This document shows positions 8,743 to 18,374 of a DNA stretch of 64,000 bases, piece after piece; position 1 is the stretch's first letter; each line of letters starts with the position of its first letter. Origin of the DNA: Hymenobacter plasmatis (lineage in GTDB: Bacteria > Bacteroidota > Bacteroidia > Cytophagales > Hymenobacteraceae); the NCBI RefSeq assembly GCF_020711255.1, contig NZ_JAJFAW010000011.1, positions 62,001 to 126,000 of the forward strand. Reading direction: 5' to 3'. The position numbers and the translations under genes were made by a program. The notes below the pieces were generated by a model that was given only the letters and a program-made list of their open reading frames with translations, was not told the origin of the DNA and searched no databases.

Positions 8743-9073
8743 GGGCCCCAGCGGGGCGAGCTCTACCTTGCTTACGAAAAATGCCCGACTTCTGCAACCC
8801 TGCTTCGGAGGTAGTTGGGGAGCCAATGCCCGAATTTTATACGGGCCATATAATCTAATTTTTGCACCCGCACAATGACTTTGGGTCCAAACCGCAAAAT
8901 ATAGTTTGCGGCGCCTCACGGCTACTTTTTCAGAAGCTTCTTGAATTAATTAAATGCAAGTTTTCTGGATAAAGGACAATTTTTAGCCTAAGCGCGTTAG
9001 CAGATGGCAGTAGATTTTTAGCATTGGGCCGGCGGTAGGCCTATGTTTGTTTTGCTCACCATCTGCAAAACGC
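8743..9073. other. Intergenic region between divergent DUF72 and rlpA genes
   Basis: About 330 bases without a supported gene, AT-richer than its surroundings. It contains a short hairpin near 8829-8845 (CCCG...CGGG). It must contain the rlpA promoter, but no full -33/-7 pair is evident to me. No repeat was recognised. Confidence 0.5.
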
Positions 9074-9946
9074 ATGATTTTATTCCGTCCCTCGAGATTA
9101 CCTGTCCTCTCCAGCTTTCTTTTCTTCCTGCTGACTTTGTTGAGCGCTCCGGCGCACGCCACCACTGGCACCACCAAATCAGCGTCTGCCCCGAGCACTG
9201 CCGCCACTACCGTGTTGCGGGGCCGGGCTTCCTGGTACGGCAGTTATTTTCAGGGCAAACGGACCACCAGCGGCGAGCGGTACAACCGGTTCAAGTACAC
9301 CTGCGCACACAAAACCCTGCCTTTCGGCACCCGCTTGCGCGTTACGAACGTGAAAAACGGCAAAGCTGTGGTGGTACGCGTGAGCGACCGCGGCCCGTTC
9401 CGCCACGAGCGGATTCTGGACCTTTCGGAAATTGCGGCCCGCCCCCTGGGCATCACCGAATGCGGCGCCGCCACGGTAGTGGCCGAAGTAGTAGCCGCCG
9501 ATACGCCCCTGGGCCCGGCCAGCACCCCCGACAACCTGGCCGCGCTGTACGCCGCCGACCCCAACCCCGACGCGGCCTTCACCACCTACTCGGTGCCCAC
9601 GGCTGCCGACCCCGCCGCCACCGAAACCCCGGCGTCGCTGATTGCGGCCTCGACGGTGACCAAGACCGAGGTAATCACCACCACCGAATCGGTTAACTGC
9701 CCCGCCGGCTTCCTCATTCAGGCCGGCTCCTTCACCGACGTGGCTAATGCCCGCAGCGTGCAGGCCCGCATCAAGTCACTGTTGCCGGAGGTGAAAGTGG
9801 AAGTGTCGCAGTACTTGCTCGACGGCCGCCAGCGCAGCCGCGTGCTCGTGGGCAACTTCGGCGAACGCCCCGAGGCCGAAGCCGTGCGCCAGCAGCTCAT
9901 GGTATGGGGCATTGGCGGGCTCGTGCGCGAGGTGGCCCTGCGGTGA
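9074..9946 (+). CDS. rlpA: Septal ring lytic transglycosylase RlpA family protein with SPOR domain
   Basis: A 290-residue exported protein with a signal peptide at about residues 1-29 (ending SAPAHA). A double-psi beta-barrel domain follows at about 47-140, with GRASWYGSYFQGKRTTSGE, the catalytic-type SDRGPF and RILDLSEIAA. A Thr/Ala-rich linker leads to a C-terminal SPOR domain at about 212-285 (LIQAGSFTDVANARSVQARI). RlpA proteins cleave denuded peptidoglycan at the septum. The frame could open earlier (TTG 9047), but ATG 9074 starts the signal peptide. Confidence 0.9.
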   Translation: MILFRPSRLPVLSSFLFFLLTLLSAPAHATTGTTKSASAPSTAATTVLRGRASWYGSYFQGKRTTSGERYNRFKYTCAHKTLPFGTRLRVTNVKNGKAVVVRVSDRGPFRHERILDLSEIAARPLGITECGAATVVAEVVAADTPLGPASTPDNLAALYAADPNPDAAFTTYSVPTAADPAATETPASLIAASTVTKTEVITTTESVNCPAGFLIQAGSFTDVANARSVQARIKSLLPEVKVEVSQYLLDGRQRSRVLVGNFGERPEAEAVRQQLMVWGIGGLVREVALR

Positions 9947-10027
9947 GTGTAGTGGCTCGTTTTTAGTTGTTTGTTATTAGGCTGCGTCCTGATTAAACAG
10001 CCTCTCCATTGATAGCAATGGTTTCCT

Positions 10028-10070
10028 TGAAGGCCAATTGACGTCGTTGACGTTATTTGGCCTTTGCTTT
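10028..10070 (+). terminator. Possible terminator hairpin after rlpA
   Basis: AAGGCCAA at 10030-10037 pairs with TTGGCCTT at 10057-10064. The downstream sequence is only weakly T-rich. The hairpin also overlaps the leader of the penicillin acylase gene. Confidence 0.35.
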
Positions 10071-10114
10071 TGCGCGGAGGCCTGACAACGAAAAACTATC
10101 AACGGTCAACTATA

Positions 10115-12559
10115 ATGATTAAAGCCCTGTTGGCCCTGGCCGTCGGCCTCACTTTGGTGTGGACGCTGAATTCAAAACAAGGGGACATTCCGCCGTTTGG
10201 CAAGCTGCTGAGCCCCTACCGCGGCTTCTGGCAAAACGGGGAGGCCGCGCACGACTTCCCGGCCCAGCAAACCCTGGCGTTGGCCGGGCTGCAGCAGCCC
10301 GTGACGGTGCGCTACGACGACCGCCGGGTGCCGCACGTGTTTGCCCAGAACGACCACGACCTGTACTTTGCCCAGGGCTACCTCACGGCCCGCGACCGGC
10401 TCTGGCAGATGGAGTTCCAGACGCACGTAGCCGCCGGCCGCCTGGCCGAAATCGTGGGCCCCGCCCGGCTGGAAACCGACCGGTTTTTCCGGCGCATGGG
10501 CCTGCCCTTCGGCGCCGCCAACTCCCTGAAAGTGATGATGGCCAACCCCACCACGCGCACCGTGCTGGAGTCGTATTCGGCTGGGGTGAATGCCTACATT
10601 GGCCAGCTAACGCCCGCCACCTTGCCCTTCGAGTACAAGCTACTCGACTACCGCCCCGAGCCCTGGCAGCCGCTGAAATGCGCGCTGCTGCTCAAGTTCA
10701 TGGCCTGGGACCTGAGCGGCCGCACCGACGACCTGCGCATGAGCAACATCCTGCGCAAGTACGGCCCGGCCGTCACCAAAGACCTGTTTCCGGACTATCC
10801 CACCCGCGAAGACCCCATCGTGCCGGTGGGCACGCCGCTGGACTTCAAACCCCTGGCCGCGCCCCCCGTACCCCGGTCGTTTGAGGCGGCCTACGCGGCC
10901 AACCCGCTGCGCACTGAGCCCGATGCCGAGCTGGGCTCCAACAACTTCGCGGTGAGTGGGGCCAAGTCGGCCTCGGGTTACCCGCTGCTGGCCAACGACC
11001 CGCACCTGCAGCTCAATTTGCCCAGCATCTGGTACCAGATTCAGCTCAACGCGCCGGGTGTGAACGTGTACGGCGTCACCATTCCCGGGGCGCCCATGGT
11101 CATCATCGGCTTCAACGAGAACGCAGCCTGGGGCGTGACCAATGTGGCCGCCGACGTGCTCGACTTCTACCAGCTCAAGTTCAGGGACGCCACCCGCCGC
11201 GAGTATTGGCACGACGGCCGCTTGAAGCCCGTGCGCCGGGTGGTGGAGCGCATCAAGGTGCGCGGCCGGCCCGACCGGCTCGATACCGTGCTCTACACCC
11301 ACCACGGCCCCGTGGTGTACGACAAGCCCGAGAAGCCTTTCCTGCCCCAGACGCCCATCGGCCACGCCATGCGCTGGACCGCCCACGACGGTGCCGACGA
11401 GATAATGACCTTGTACCGGCTCAACCGCGCCCGCAGCTACGCCGACTACACCGCCGCCCTCGCCTCCTGGGGCTCGCCGGCTCAGAATTTTATCTTCGCC
11501 GACAACGAGAAGGACATTGCCATCTGGCCCAACGGCCGCTACCCGCTGAAGTGGCACGACCAGGGCAAGTTCATTCTCGACGGCACCAACCCTGCCTACG
11601 ACTGGCAGGGCTGGATTCCGCAGGCCCAGAACCCGCACGTGAAGAACCCGGCCCGCGGCTTCGTGAGCTCGGCCAACCAGTTTTCGGCCGGCCCCGACTA
11701 CCCGTATTACCTGAACTGGACCTTCGCCAACTACGAGCGCGGCCACCGCATCAACCAGCGCCTCGCCGCCATGCGCCAGGTCACGCCCGACAGCCTGCGC
11801 CAGCTGCAAAATGATGTGCTGGACCTCAACGCCCAGCTCATGCTGCCCCGAATGCTGGCCTTGGTAACCAATGCGGGCACCAGCCCACCTGTCGATTCCC
11901 CCGAGGGCAAGGTGCTGGCCGAAATGCGCCGCTGGCCTTACCAGTACACCGCCGATGCCATTGGCCCCAGCGTATTCAACCTCTGGTACACCGACCTGGT
12001 GAAGCGCCTCTGGGATGATGACTTCGGACCCAAGGCCACCGGCCTGGAAATGCGCTACCCGGCCCGCGACCGCACCAACAACTTGATTCTAAACGAGCCC
12101 AACTCGCCGTGGATAGACGACCGCCGCACCGCCACCCACGAAACCCTGCCCCAGCTGGCCCTGCGAAGCCTGCGCTTCGCCACCGATTCGCTCACCCGCA
12201 AGTTTGGCCCCCTGGGCCCCAAATGGCGCTGGGCCAACCAGAAAAGCACCGATGTGCTGCACCTGCTGCAGCTCCCGGGCTTCGGGCAGATGGACGTGGA
12301 CTGCGGCGGAGGCGCCGGCATCGTGAATGCCACCTCCGAGCGCAACGGCCCCTCCTGGCGCATGGTGGTGGCGCTGGGCCCGCAGGTGCGGGCTTACGGC
12401 GTGTACCCCGGCGGCCAAAGCGGCAACCCCGGCTCGCCTTACTATAACAACCTGCTGGAAACGTGGCGCGTGGGCCAGCTCGACGAGCTGGTGTTTCTGC
12501 GCTCGGCCCAGGAGCAGCACCCGCGGGTGCCCACGGCCTGGACACTGCAAGGCAAATAG
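10115..12559 (+). CDS. Penicillin acylase family protein (Ntn hydrolase)
   Basis: An 814-residue N-terminal-nucleophile hydrolase precursor. It begins with an N-terminal membrane or signal segment (about residues 3-20). The autoprocessing site is the Gly-Ser bond in AELGSNNFAVSG, making Ser275 the new N-terminal nucleophile of the beta chain. Further family hallmarks are LLANDPHLQLNLPSIWY, GVTIPGAPMVIIGFNENAAW and the His/Asn-rich C-terminal part. Members hydrolyse N-acyl amides such as beta-lactam side chains or acyl-homoserine lactones; the true substrate is unknown. ATG 10115 is chosen over a TTG at 10064 because it opens the hydrophobic leader. It appears monocistronic. Confidence 0.92.
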   Translation: MIKALLALAVGLTLVWTLNSKQGDIPPFGKLLSPYRGFWQNGEAAHDFPAQQTLALAGLQQPVTVRYDDRRVPHVFAQNDHDLYFAQGYLTARDRLWQMEFQTHVAAGRLAEIVGPARLETDRFFRRMGLPFGAANSLKVMMANPTTRTVLESYSAGVNAYIGQLTPATLPFEYKLLDYRPEPWQPLKCALLLKFMAWDLSGRTDDLRMSNILRKYGPAVTKDLFPDYPTREDPIVPVGTPLDFKPLAAPPVPRSFEAAYAANPLRTEPDAELGSNNFAVSGAKSASGYPLLANDPHLQLNLPSIWYQIQLNAPGVNVYGVTIPGAPMVIIGFNENAAWGVTNVAADVLDFYQLKFRDATRREYWHDGRLKPVRRVVERIKVRGRPDRLDTVLYTHHGPVVYDKPEKPFLPQTPIGHAMRWTAHDGADEIMTLYRLNRARSYADYTAALASWGSPAQNFIFADNEKDIAIWPNGRYPLKWHDQGKFILDGTNPAYDWQGWIPQAQNPHVKNPARGFVSSANQFSAGPDYPYYLNWTFANYERGHRINQRLAAMRQVTPDSLRQLQNDVLDLNAQLMLPRMLALVTNAGTSPPVDSPEGKVLAEMRRWPYQYTADAIGPSVFNLWYTDLVKRLWDDDFGPKATGLEMRYPARDRTNNLILNEPNSPWIDDRRTATHETLPQLALRSLRFATDSLTRKFGPLGPKWRWANQKSTDVLHLLQLPGFGQMDVDCGGGAGIVNATSERNGPSWRMVVALGPQVRAYGVYPGGQSGNPGSPYYNNLLETWRVGQLDELVFLRSAQEQHPRVPTAWTLQGK

Positions 12560-12665
12560 CCGGGATTTCAGCTCAATTTCGGCTACTTATAATATCTAGC
12601 CTTCTATTCGTTGATTGGTTAATTTGCTACAGGTATAGCGCTTCCCGTAGAATCTTTCCTTTCTT

Positions 12666-13148
12666 ATGAAAATGAAAAGCTCCCTGTCCGTTCGTTTCCC
12701 CAAGCGGGCCATTCTGGCTGCACTGCTGGCGGCCGCTGCGCTCGCCAGCCCGGCCGCCGCTCAAACCACTTCCCCGCAGGAAATCCCTCTAAAAACCATT
12801 GGCCGGGTGTACATCTCGGTAGAGCAGATGCCACAGCTGCCCACCGGGGGTGGCAACGAGGCCATCATTCAGACCATCCAAAGCAGCGCGGCTAAGTCCG
12901 GGATGCGGTTCGACAAAACGGCTAAGGGTACGGTGTACGCCACCGTCACCGTGGGGTCGGACGGGCAGCTGCGCGATGCCCGCATCGTGAAAGCCCTCGG
13001 GGGCGGCACGGATGAGGCCGTGCTGGCTGCCGTGAAGAAGCTGCCCCGCCTCGTGCCCGGCCGGCAAGCGGGGCAGCCCGTATCCGTGGCCCTTTCGCTG
13101 CCTGTGCCCTTTCCATTGCCAGCAGCCACGGTTTCGAAGGGAGAATAA
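12666..13148 (+). CDS. Secreted protein with TonB C-terminal domain
   Basis: A 160-residue protein with a signal peptide (about residues 1-33, ending SPAAAQ). A single TonB C-terminal fold follows at about 80-150 (GTVYATVTVGSDGQLRDARI ... DEAVLAAVKKLP). Unlike true TonB it has no retained N-terminal anchor helix or proline-rich span. It is therefore likely a periplasmic TonB_C-domain protein rather than an energy transducer. A terminator follows. Confidence 0.78.
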   Translation: MKMKSSLSVRFPKRAILAALLAAAALASPAAAQTTSPQEIPLKTIGRVYISVEQMPQLPTGGGNEAIIQTIQSSAAKSGMRFDKTAKGTVYATVTVGSDGQLRDARIVKALGGGTDEAVLAAVKKLPRLVPGRQAGQPVSVALSLPVPFPLPAATVSKGE

Positions 13149-13204
13149 CCCTTCGAGCCTTCGTTACTGGTTACTGCATCAGTTACTAGCACACACTTAA
13201 ACGC

Positions 13205-13237
13205 AAAAAAGCCGCTCCCAAGGAAGCGGCTTTTTTT
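13205..13237. terminator. Bidirectional Rho-independent terminator
   Basis: GCCGCT (13211-13216) pairs with AGCGGC (13225-13230). It is flanked by six A upstream and seven T downstream, and lies between convergent genes. Confidence 0.8.
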
Positions 13238-13254
13238 ATGAGTGTAGTTGCAGG

Positions 13255-13590
13255 CTATTTATTGCCCTTGTCCTTGTTATCGTCTTTGCTGGCGGCCAGC
13301 TGGCGCTTTTCGCCCCGCGGGCTCACGTCGTGGGCTTCGCCCTCGTGGTCATCGTCCATAGTGCGGCTGATGATAACGACCGCCACCGTGGCCAGCGCGG
13401 CAATGCCCAACACCATTTGAGTAGGAGTGAATCGTTGAGCGGCCTTGCGCAGCAACGTGCCGCCGTGCTTTAGCAGGTCATCCATGTGCTCGTGCTGGCC
13501 CTGGAACAGTACATAGTAAGCACTTTCGAAAGTACGCGCGAGGTCCTCGGGCATGATTTTTTCGAGCTGCTGTTCGATTTGGGATTCCAT
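13255..13590 (-). CDS. Small single-pass membrane protein of unknown function
   Basis: A 111-residue protein with an amphipathic helical N-terminal half (QQLEKIMPEDLARTFESAYY) and one transmembrane helix at about 59-75. A short charged tail rich in Asp and Lys ends in KDDNKDKGNK. I recognise no family. It converges with the TonB_C gene and shares a bidirectional terminator with it. Confidence 0.6.
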   Translation of the reverse strand: MESQIEQQLEKIMPEDLARTFESAYYVLFQGQHEHMDDLLKHGGTLLRKAAQRFTPTQMVLGIAALATVAVVIISRTMDDDHEGEAHDVSPRGEKRQLAASKDDNKDKGNK

Positions 13591-13711
13591 AAAGAAGGTA
13601 TTGAAAGTAGGAGGTGAAAGGAGACAAGGCGTTGGCCTCGAAAACTGCTGTACGCAAAAGTTCGCGGGCGGGCTGCCTTTTCAGCTCACTTTCGTTGGAA
13701 ATAGCGCTGCG

Positions 13712-15286
13712 CTACTGAATGACGAGTATTCGCGAGCCACTGCGCACCGCTTCGCGCACCTGGCAGTAGTAGGCACCGGCCGCCAGCCCGCTCAGGTCCA
13801 CGGGAAGCTGCTGGGGGCCCCGGGGCAGCACGCGGTCCACGGCGCGGCGCACCTCCCGGCCCAGCGTATCGAGCAGCACAACTTGCACGTGGGCGCCGGT
13901 GCTCTCGTAAGCCACGGTGGCTATGCCATCACGCGCGGCGGGGTTGGGGAAGACGGTAAAATTGGCGGCTTCCGTGGCCGGAGTGGTGGCCAGGGCGCCC
14001 GCCCGTAGCACCGGCACGTAGGGGAAACTCTGGCCAAACAGCTGCGTGAGGGTGGCCGGCGCTACTTGAAACCAATCTTGCAGGATGCTGGTGTAGACGC
14101 TGCGAAAGTCGTACTGCATGGCAATGTTGTCGTTCACGCCGGCATTGGCCGGCAGCGTGGGGTTGGGCCCGTGCACGATGGGGTTCACCTTGGTGCCGAA
14201 CACCAGCAGTGGGGCCGCGGCGCCGTGGTCGGTGCCGTAGCCGGAATTGGCCCGTATGCGGCGGCCGAACTCCGAGAACGTCATCCCCACCACCCGGTCT
14301 TGCACCGATAGGCGGCGCAAGTCATCCTGGAACGCATTCACGGCCTCCGCAATTTTGCCCAGCAGCGCGGCGTGGGTGCCGGTGCTGGTACTGCCCGTGG
14401 CCGGCACTTGCAGCGTGTGGGTATCGAAGCCCCCAAGCGTGCACACGTAAATGCGGGTGCTCAGGCCGCCGGCCACCAGCTGTGCCACAATCTTGAGCTG
14501 GTCGGCCAGCGTGTTTTGGCCCGCCGTGGGGTACAGCGGCGAGAGGTTCTGGGCGCGCCGGGCCGCCGCCTGAATGGTGGTGGTGTATACCTGCGTCTGG
14601 CTCACTACCTGGCGGATAAACGTGAGCTCGTGCCCGGCCGGGGTGTTGGGAGCGGCATCCACGCCGCCGCTCAGCAGCTGGTAGAACGACGAGGTATTGG
14701 CAATGGCCATGCCCATGTTCACGGTGGGCCCCTGCACGCAGTTGCTCACCACCGAGCCGATGCTGATGGCCAGCGGGTCGGGGCTCTGGGTGCTCGGGTA
14801 GCCCGTGGGGTAGCCGGGAAACTCGTCGTCGAGGTAGCGCCCGGCCCAGCCCGTGGTCAGGGTCACGTTCGAATCCGAACCCGACGTCCAGATGTCGGTG
14901 GCCCGGAAGTGCGAGAAGTTCGGGTTGGGGTAGCCCACGCTTTGCACCACGCCCACCTGGCCGTTCTGGTAGAGGTTGTGCAACGCCGCCATGGCCGGGT
15001 GAATGCCGGTGGCCGCCGTGAGCGGCAGCACGGCGTTCTGGGCCAGGGCAATATTGGGCCGCGCCGCCATCAGGGCCGGGTATTGGTCGAGGGGGATAAT
15101 CATGTTCAGGCCATCGTTGCCGCCCTGCAGCTGAATGATGACCAGAACCTTGTCCGACTGAGTGGTGGCATTGGTGAGCGCGGCCAGCTCTGGCGAGTAC
15201 CCGTAGGCGCCAATGGGCAGCCCGCTCAGCAGCGCAGCACCCGCCGTGGCAGCCGCCGTAGTTTGTAGAAATTCGCGACGTTTCAT
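13712..15286 (-). CDS. DUF1501 domain protein with type IX secretion sorting domain
   Basis: A 524-residue exported protein. The N-terminus MKRREFLQTTAAATAGAALL is Tat-like (KRREF). The DUF1501 core (alkaline-phosphatase-like/sulfatase-related fold) shows VIIQLQGGNDGLNMIIPLD, FSHFRATDIWTSG and TFSEFGRRIRANSG. The last 80 residues are a type A T9SS C-terminal domain, with NFTVFPNPAARDGIATV, LDTLGREVRR and LAAGAYYCQV. It is therefore expected to be exported through the outer membrane by the T9SS and anchored. It lies about 100 bases downstream of a DUF1800 gene on the same strand; this pairing is common in several phyla, function undefined. Confidence 0.9.
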   Translation of the reverse strand: MKRREFLQTTAAATAGAALLSGLPIGAYGYSPELAALTNATTQSDKVLVIIQLQGGNDGLNMIIPLDQYPALMAARPNIALAQNAVLPLTAATGIHPAMAALHNLYQNGQVGVVQSVGYPNPNFSHFRATDIWTSGSDSNVTLTTGWAGRYLDDEFPGYPTGYPSTQSPDPLAISIGSVVSNCVQGPTVNMGMAIANTSSFYQLLSGGVDAAPNTPAGHELTFIRQVVSQTQVYTTTIQAAARRAQNLSPLYPTAGQNTLADQLKIVAQLVAGGLSTRIYVCTLGGFDTHTLQVPATGSTSTGTHAALLGKIAEAVNAFQDDLRRLSVQDRVVGMTFSEFGRRIRANSGYGTDHGAAAPLLVFGTKVNPIVHGPNPTLPANAGVNDNIAMQYDFRSVYTSILQDWFQVAPATLTQLFGQSFPYVPVLRAGALATTPATEAANFTVFPNPAARDGIATVAYESTGAHVQVVLLDTLGREVRRAVDRVLPRGPQQLPVDLSGLAAGAYYCQVREAVRSGSRILVIQ

Positions 15287-15389
15287 AATTGAGCTGTTGG
15301 CTGTGAGCTACTGTTGTTAGCGTCCATGAGTACCGCCGGCTTCAGCCCAAGGGGCAAGGCGTGAGCAGCCGATGGCTAACCGCTTTACA

Positions 15390-17126
15390 TTAAGACAAAT
15401 GGTACTCGGCCAGCCCCATCAGGGCGCGCAGCATGGCCTGCAGCTTGGTACTCACCGCGGCTTTTTTGGCCGTGTTGGTGGGTGCAGCCAGGAACTGCTG
15501 CCACTCCACGGTCCACTCAAAATCGGGCAGGCCCGGCAGCAGCGCCGACTTCAAGAAGGCCACCTGGCTGGCCGTGAGCGGAATGGGTACCATCAGCGCC
15601 ACAAACTCGGCAATGAGCAGGTTGCAGTCCGACGCCGTGGCTGCCGGAAACGACTGCACCAGCGTCACCGGGTCAATCACGATTTTGGTGCTATTACGCG
15701 TGTAGCCGTTGGCAATTAACAGGTCTGTTACCTGGTTGCGGCGCGGCAGGGTCACGGCGTTTATCCACAGCTCGTGGTACTGCGGCGTCTGGTAGTAGGC
15801 GGCCCAGCCCGCCACGTTCGGCGGGTCGCCGAGGGTTTGCTGCTGCAGGCTGACCACCCCGTTGAGGTAGTTCCACATCCCGTATTGAGCCACCACGTTG
15901 GTAGCGGGCGGGAACGCCACCTGCATCTGCCGGCACAGGCCCACCGAGAAATCCAGGGGGCTTTTGATAAGGCAGCCCAGATTGGCTGTGTCAAAGAAAT
16001 GTTCGGAACTGAGCAGCGTCCGTAGCACCGGCGCCACCTCAAAGTTGCTTTGCACCAACAGCGTAGCCAACGGCTGAATGATGTCCGTTTCCGTCTGCGC
16101 ATCAATTACATAGTACACAAACCAGCGGTACAGCTTGCGCACCACGAAGCGCGCCGTTTCGGCCTGCTGAAAAATGAGGTTGATGAGGTCCTGGTACTCG
16201 GCCGCGCCATTGGCCGCGATGCGGGCGTTGCCAAAAGCGGCCGAAAAGACTTTGGTGGTGGCGTCGTGCCGGCTGGCCGTGAAGTAGCTGCCCACCGGCG
16301 TGCCTTGGTCGCGCCAGCCGGTGAGCACGCGGGCGGCGGCTTGCACGTCGGCCTCGGTGTAGTTGGTGTAGTTGCCCGGCCCAATGAGCGGGCCCTTGCC
16401 CACGGTGAAGAGCTCCAGCAGCTCGCGGCCGTAGTTCTCATTGGGGTTGCCGGCCGTGCTCTGGTTGCCGTTGAGGTAGCGCAGCATGGCGGGCGTCACG
16501 GTCACGTCTTTGGCCAGCTGCTTTAGGTTGCCCAAGGCGTGCTGGCGCAGCAGCCGGCAGTATTCGTAGCCCATGCGGGCGTCGTTGATGTCGCCGAACT
16601 CCACCACGAAGTGGTTGTGCCAGAACAGCGTCATCTTCTCTGCCAGCGACGTACCCTGGCCCAGTACCTGCCCCAGCCACCAATCGCGCAGCGAAGCCCG
16701 GCGGACGCCCTCAAAATTCTGGTCGAACGCCTGCGTGGTCCAGGTCTGGCCAATGGGCACGCTGGTGTCGGTGGCCGAAACGTTTAGGGGCGGCGCCGGC
16801 GCGCTCGGGGCCGTGAGCAGCCCATTGAGCACGGCCGTGAGGTTGGAACCAGCCGCTGCCAGAACCTCGGAGCGGGTGGGGCCAAACAGGCAACGGCGTA
16901 GCAGGTGGGCGGCCTGGGCATAGCCCCACGGCCCAGTATAAGTTGTGAGCGCACTCGTGCTCCGCGCCAGCCCAGTGGGCAGCACCTTATTGGCGTAGCG
17001 GCTAATGGTTTCGGGAGGCCCCGTTTCGGCGGGCATTGTAGCAGCCGCACCAAGCTGCGCGGCACCGGCCCTGACCGAAGACCGAACGGCAGCCGTGTTT
17101 CGTTGGATGAAAAGTCTACGGTTCAT
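15390..17126 (-). CDS. DUF1800 domain-containing protein
   Basis: A 578-residue protein with DUF1800 signatures: AAHLLRRCLFGPTRSEV, EKMTLFWHNHFVVEF, NENYGRELLELFTVGKG and DVQAAARVLTGW. The N-terminus MNRRLFIQRNTAAVRSS resembles a Tat or Sec leader region but is not a clean signal peptide. The frame reaches 17177, but ATG 17126 gives the best N-terminus. DUF1800 and DUF1501 genes usually travel together, as here. A role as a matched exported pair acting on the cell surface is inference. Confidence 0.88.
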   Translation of the reverse strand: MNRRLFIQRNTAAVRSSVRAGAAQLGAAATMPAETGPPETISRYANKVLPTGLARSTSALTTYTGPWGYAQAAHLLRRCLFGPTRSEVLAAAGSNLTAVLNGLLTAPSAPAPPLNVSATDTSVPIGQTWTTQAFDQNFEGVRRASLRDWWLGQVLGQGTSLAEKMTLFWHNHFVVEFGDINDARMGYEYCRLLRQHALGNLKQLAKDVTVTPAMLRYLNGNQSTAGNPNENYGRELLELFTVGKGPLIGPGNYTNYTEADVQAAARVLTGWRDQGTPVGSYFTASRHDATTKVFSAAFGNARIAANGAAEYQDLINLIFQQAETARFVVRKLYRWFVYYVIDAQTETDIIQPLATLLVQSNFEVAPVLRTLLSSEHFFDTANLGCLIKSPLDFSVGLCRQMQVAFPPATNVVAQYGMWNYLNGVVSLQQQTLGDPPNVAGWAAYYQTPQYHELWINAVTLPRRNQVTDLLIANGYTRNSTKIVIDPVTLVQSFPAATASDCNLLIAEFVALMVPIPLTASQVAFLKSALLPGLPDFEWTVEWQQFLAAPTNTAKKAAVSTKLQAMLRALMGLAEYHLS

Positions 17127-17284
17127 AAACAAGCACGAAAAAAGACCCCGAGCGACTCTAAATATACCAGAAACCAACCATCTCCTGCCCTAAACGTCAA
17201 CCTCTTAGCAATGACTCCTAACTCTGGCAAGGGTTTAAGGCAAGGCCAAATATTGTTGGACCCAGCCCGCTGGTTTCGGGCAAG

Positions 17285-17318
17285 AAAAAAGCGCCCGACC
17301 GCTGGGGCCGGGCGCTTT
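17285..17318 (-). terminator. Rho-independent terminator of the NlpC/P60 gene
   Basis: GCGCCCG (17291-17297) pairs with CGGGCGC (17309-17315). Read on the minus strand it is followed by six T (A-run 17285-17290). It lies 26 bases beyond the stop of the C40 peptidase gene. Confidence 0.8.
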
Positions 17319-17343
17319 GCCTGTTTCTATTGCGCTACTGGGC

Positions 17344-18039
17344 TTAGTCGGCCGTCTCGTTGGCCTCTTCGGCGGCGCGCACGCGGCCGGCTGCGTAGAA
17401 ATTGCGGTGGTAATAGGGCTGGTTCAAGGAGCTTACCATCACACCGCCGTTGCAGGCCGAATGCGCAAACTTGCCGTCTTTCAAGTAAATACCTACGTGG
17501 TAGATGGGCCCACGGCCCCGGCGGAAAAACACCAAGTCGCCGGTTTTCATCTCGCTTTTGGCCACGTGCTTGGTGGTGGTGAACATGGAGCGCGACGAGC
17601 GCTGCAGCGTCACGCCATACACCTCGCGGAAGACGCGGGTCACAAAGCCCGAGCAATCGGTGCCGCGGCGCGTGTTGTTGCCGTAGCGGTAGGGCGTCCC
17701 TATCCAGTCGGTCACGGTGCGCAGCAGGTCCTTGTTTTCGTCGAAGGCCAGGCGCAGGCCCAGGGTCTGCGCGTAGTAGTGGTAGGCCAGCGAGTCGCGC
17801 GAGGCCGCCAGTTCGGCGGCAGTGGCGGGCTTGGTAGCGGGCGTATTGGCCGGTGCGGCGGCTGGCTCGGAAACTTCCGAAACCCGCTCGTTCATCATCA
17901 GGTCCGGAAACAGCGATGCTTCGGCTACGGCGGGTGCCGCAGTGGCACGAACCGTAATCGAAGCATCGGGGGCGCGTTCGAAGAAGAAGGAGAGAGCTAG
18001 CGAGCCAGCGGCGAGGCAATACAGAATGCTATTTTTCAT
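17344..18039 (-). CDS. NlpC/P60 (C40) family cell-wall peptidase
   Basis: A 231-residue exported protein with an N-terminal hydrophobic leader (residues 4-20) and an Ala/Pro-rich linker. A C-terminal C40 domain follows at about 105-220. The catalytic residues are Cys129 in GTDCSGFV, His181 in IYHVGIYL and His193 in FAHSACNGG, the His-His spacing of 12 matching Spr/NlpC enzymes. Such enzymes are D,L-endopeptidases that cut peptidoglycan stem peptides. It is monocistronic with its own terminator. Confidence 0.9.
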   Translation of the reverse strand: MKNSILYCLAAGSLALSFFFERAPDASITVRATAAPAVAEASLFPDLMMNERVSEVSEPAAAPANTPATKPATAAELAASRDSLAYHYYAQTLGLRLAFDENKDLLRTVTDWIGTPYRYGNNTRRGTDCSGFVTRVFREVYGVTLQRSSRSMFTTTKHVAKSEMKTGDLVFFRRGRGPIYHVGIYLKDGKFAHSACNGGVMVSSLNQPYYHRNFYAAGRVRAAEEANETAD

Positions 18040-18374
18040 TGTCCGTCGTTAGTGGTTGGGCAAAAATTCCGGGTTCCTGTTCAGGGGAGGAAAAGCCGGG
18101 CTAAGGGGTTTCTTAGGCGATAGGCAAGGCTTGGTGTAGCCGAGTGATGAGGTGAGAGAAAAGACTTTGTATCTAGTAATTCATATTCCTTATGAATTCC
18201 GACGTTGGGTAAAGCTAGCCCTAACTTCTGGTAAACTCGGCATTTTCACGCGGAAAAAGTCAAATATTCTTCTTTAAAACCAATTTAATCATAGTAAAAT
18301 AGCTTATTATATAACAACTGTGTTGCCCCAACCCTCGTATCAGCTTGCCCGCAATATTTCTATACCTTGCTCCC
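18040..18374. other. Divergent intergenic region, AT-rich
   Basis: About 335 bases between the C40 peptidase gene and the HELxH gene. The stretch 18240-18330 is strikingly AT-rich and should hold promoters in both directions. TATACCTTGC just before 18375 resembles a weak -7 element. No gene, repeat or RNA was recognised. Confidence 0.45.

Noticed and set aside
14860..14890. TTCGAATCC-like sequence suggesting a tRNA T-arm
   Set aside because: It lies inside the DUF1501 coding frame and no cloverleaf could be formed.
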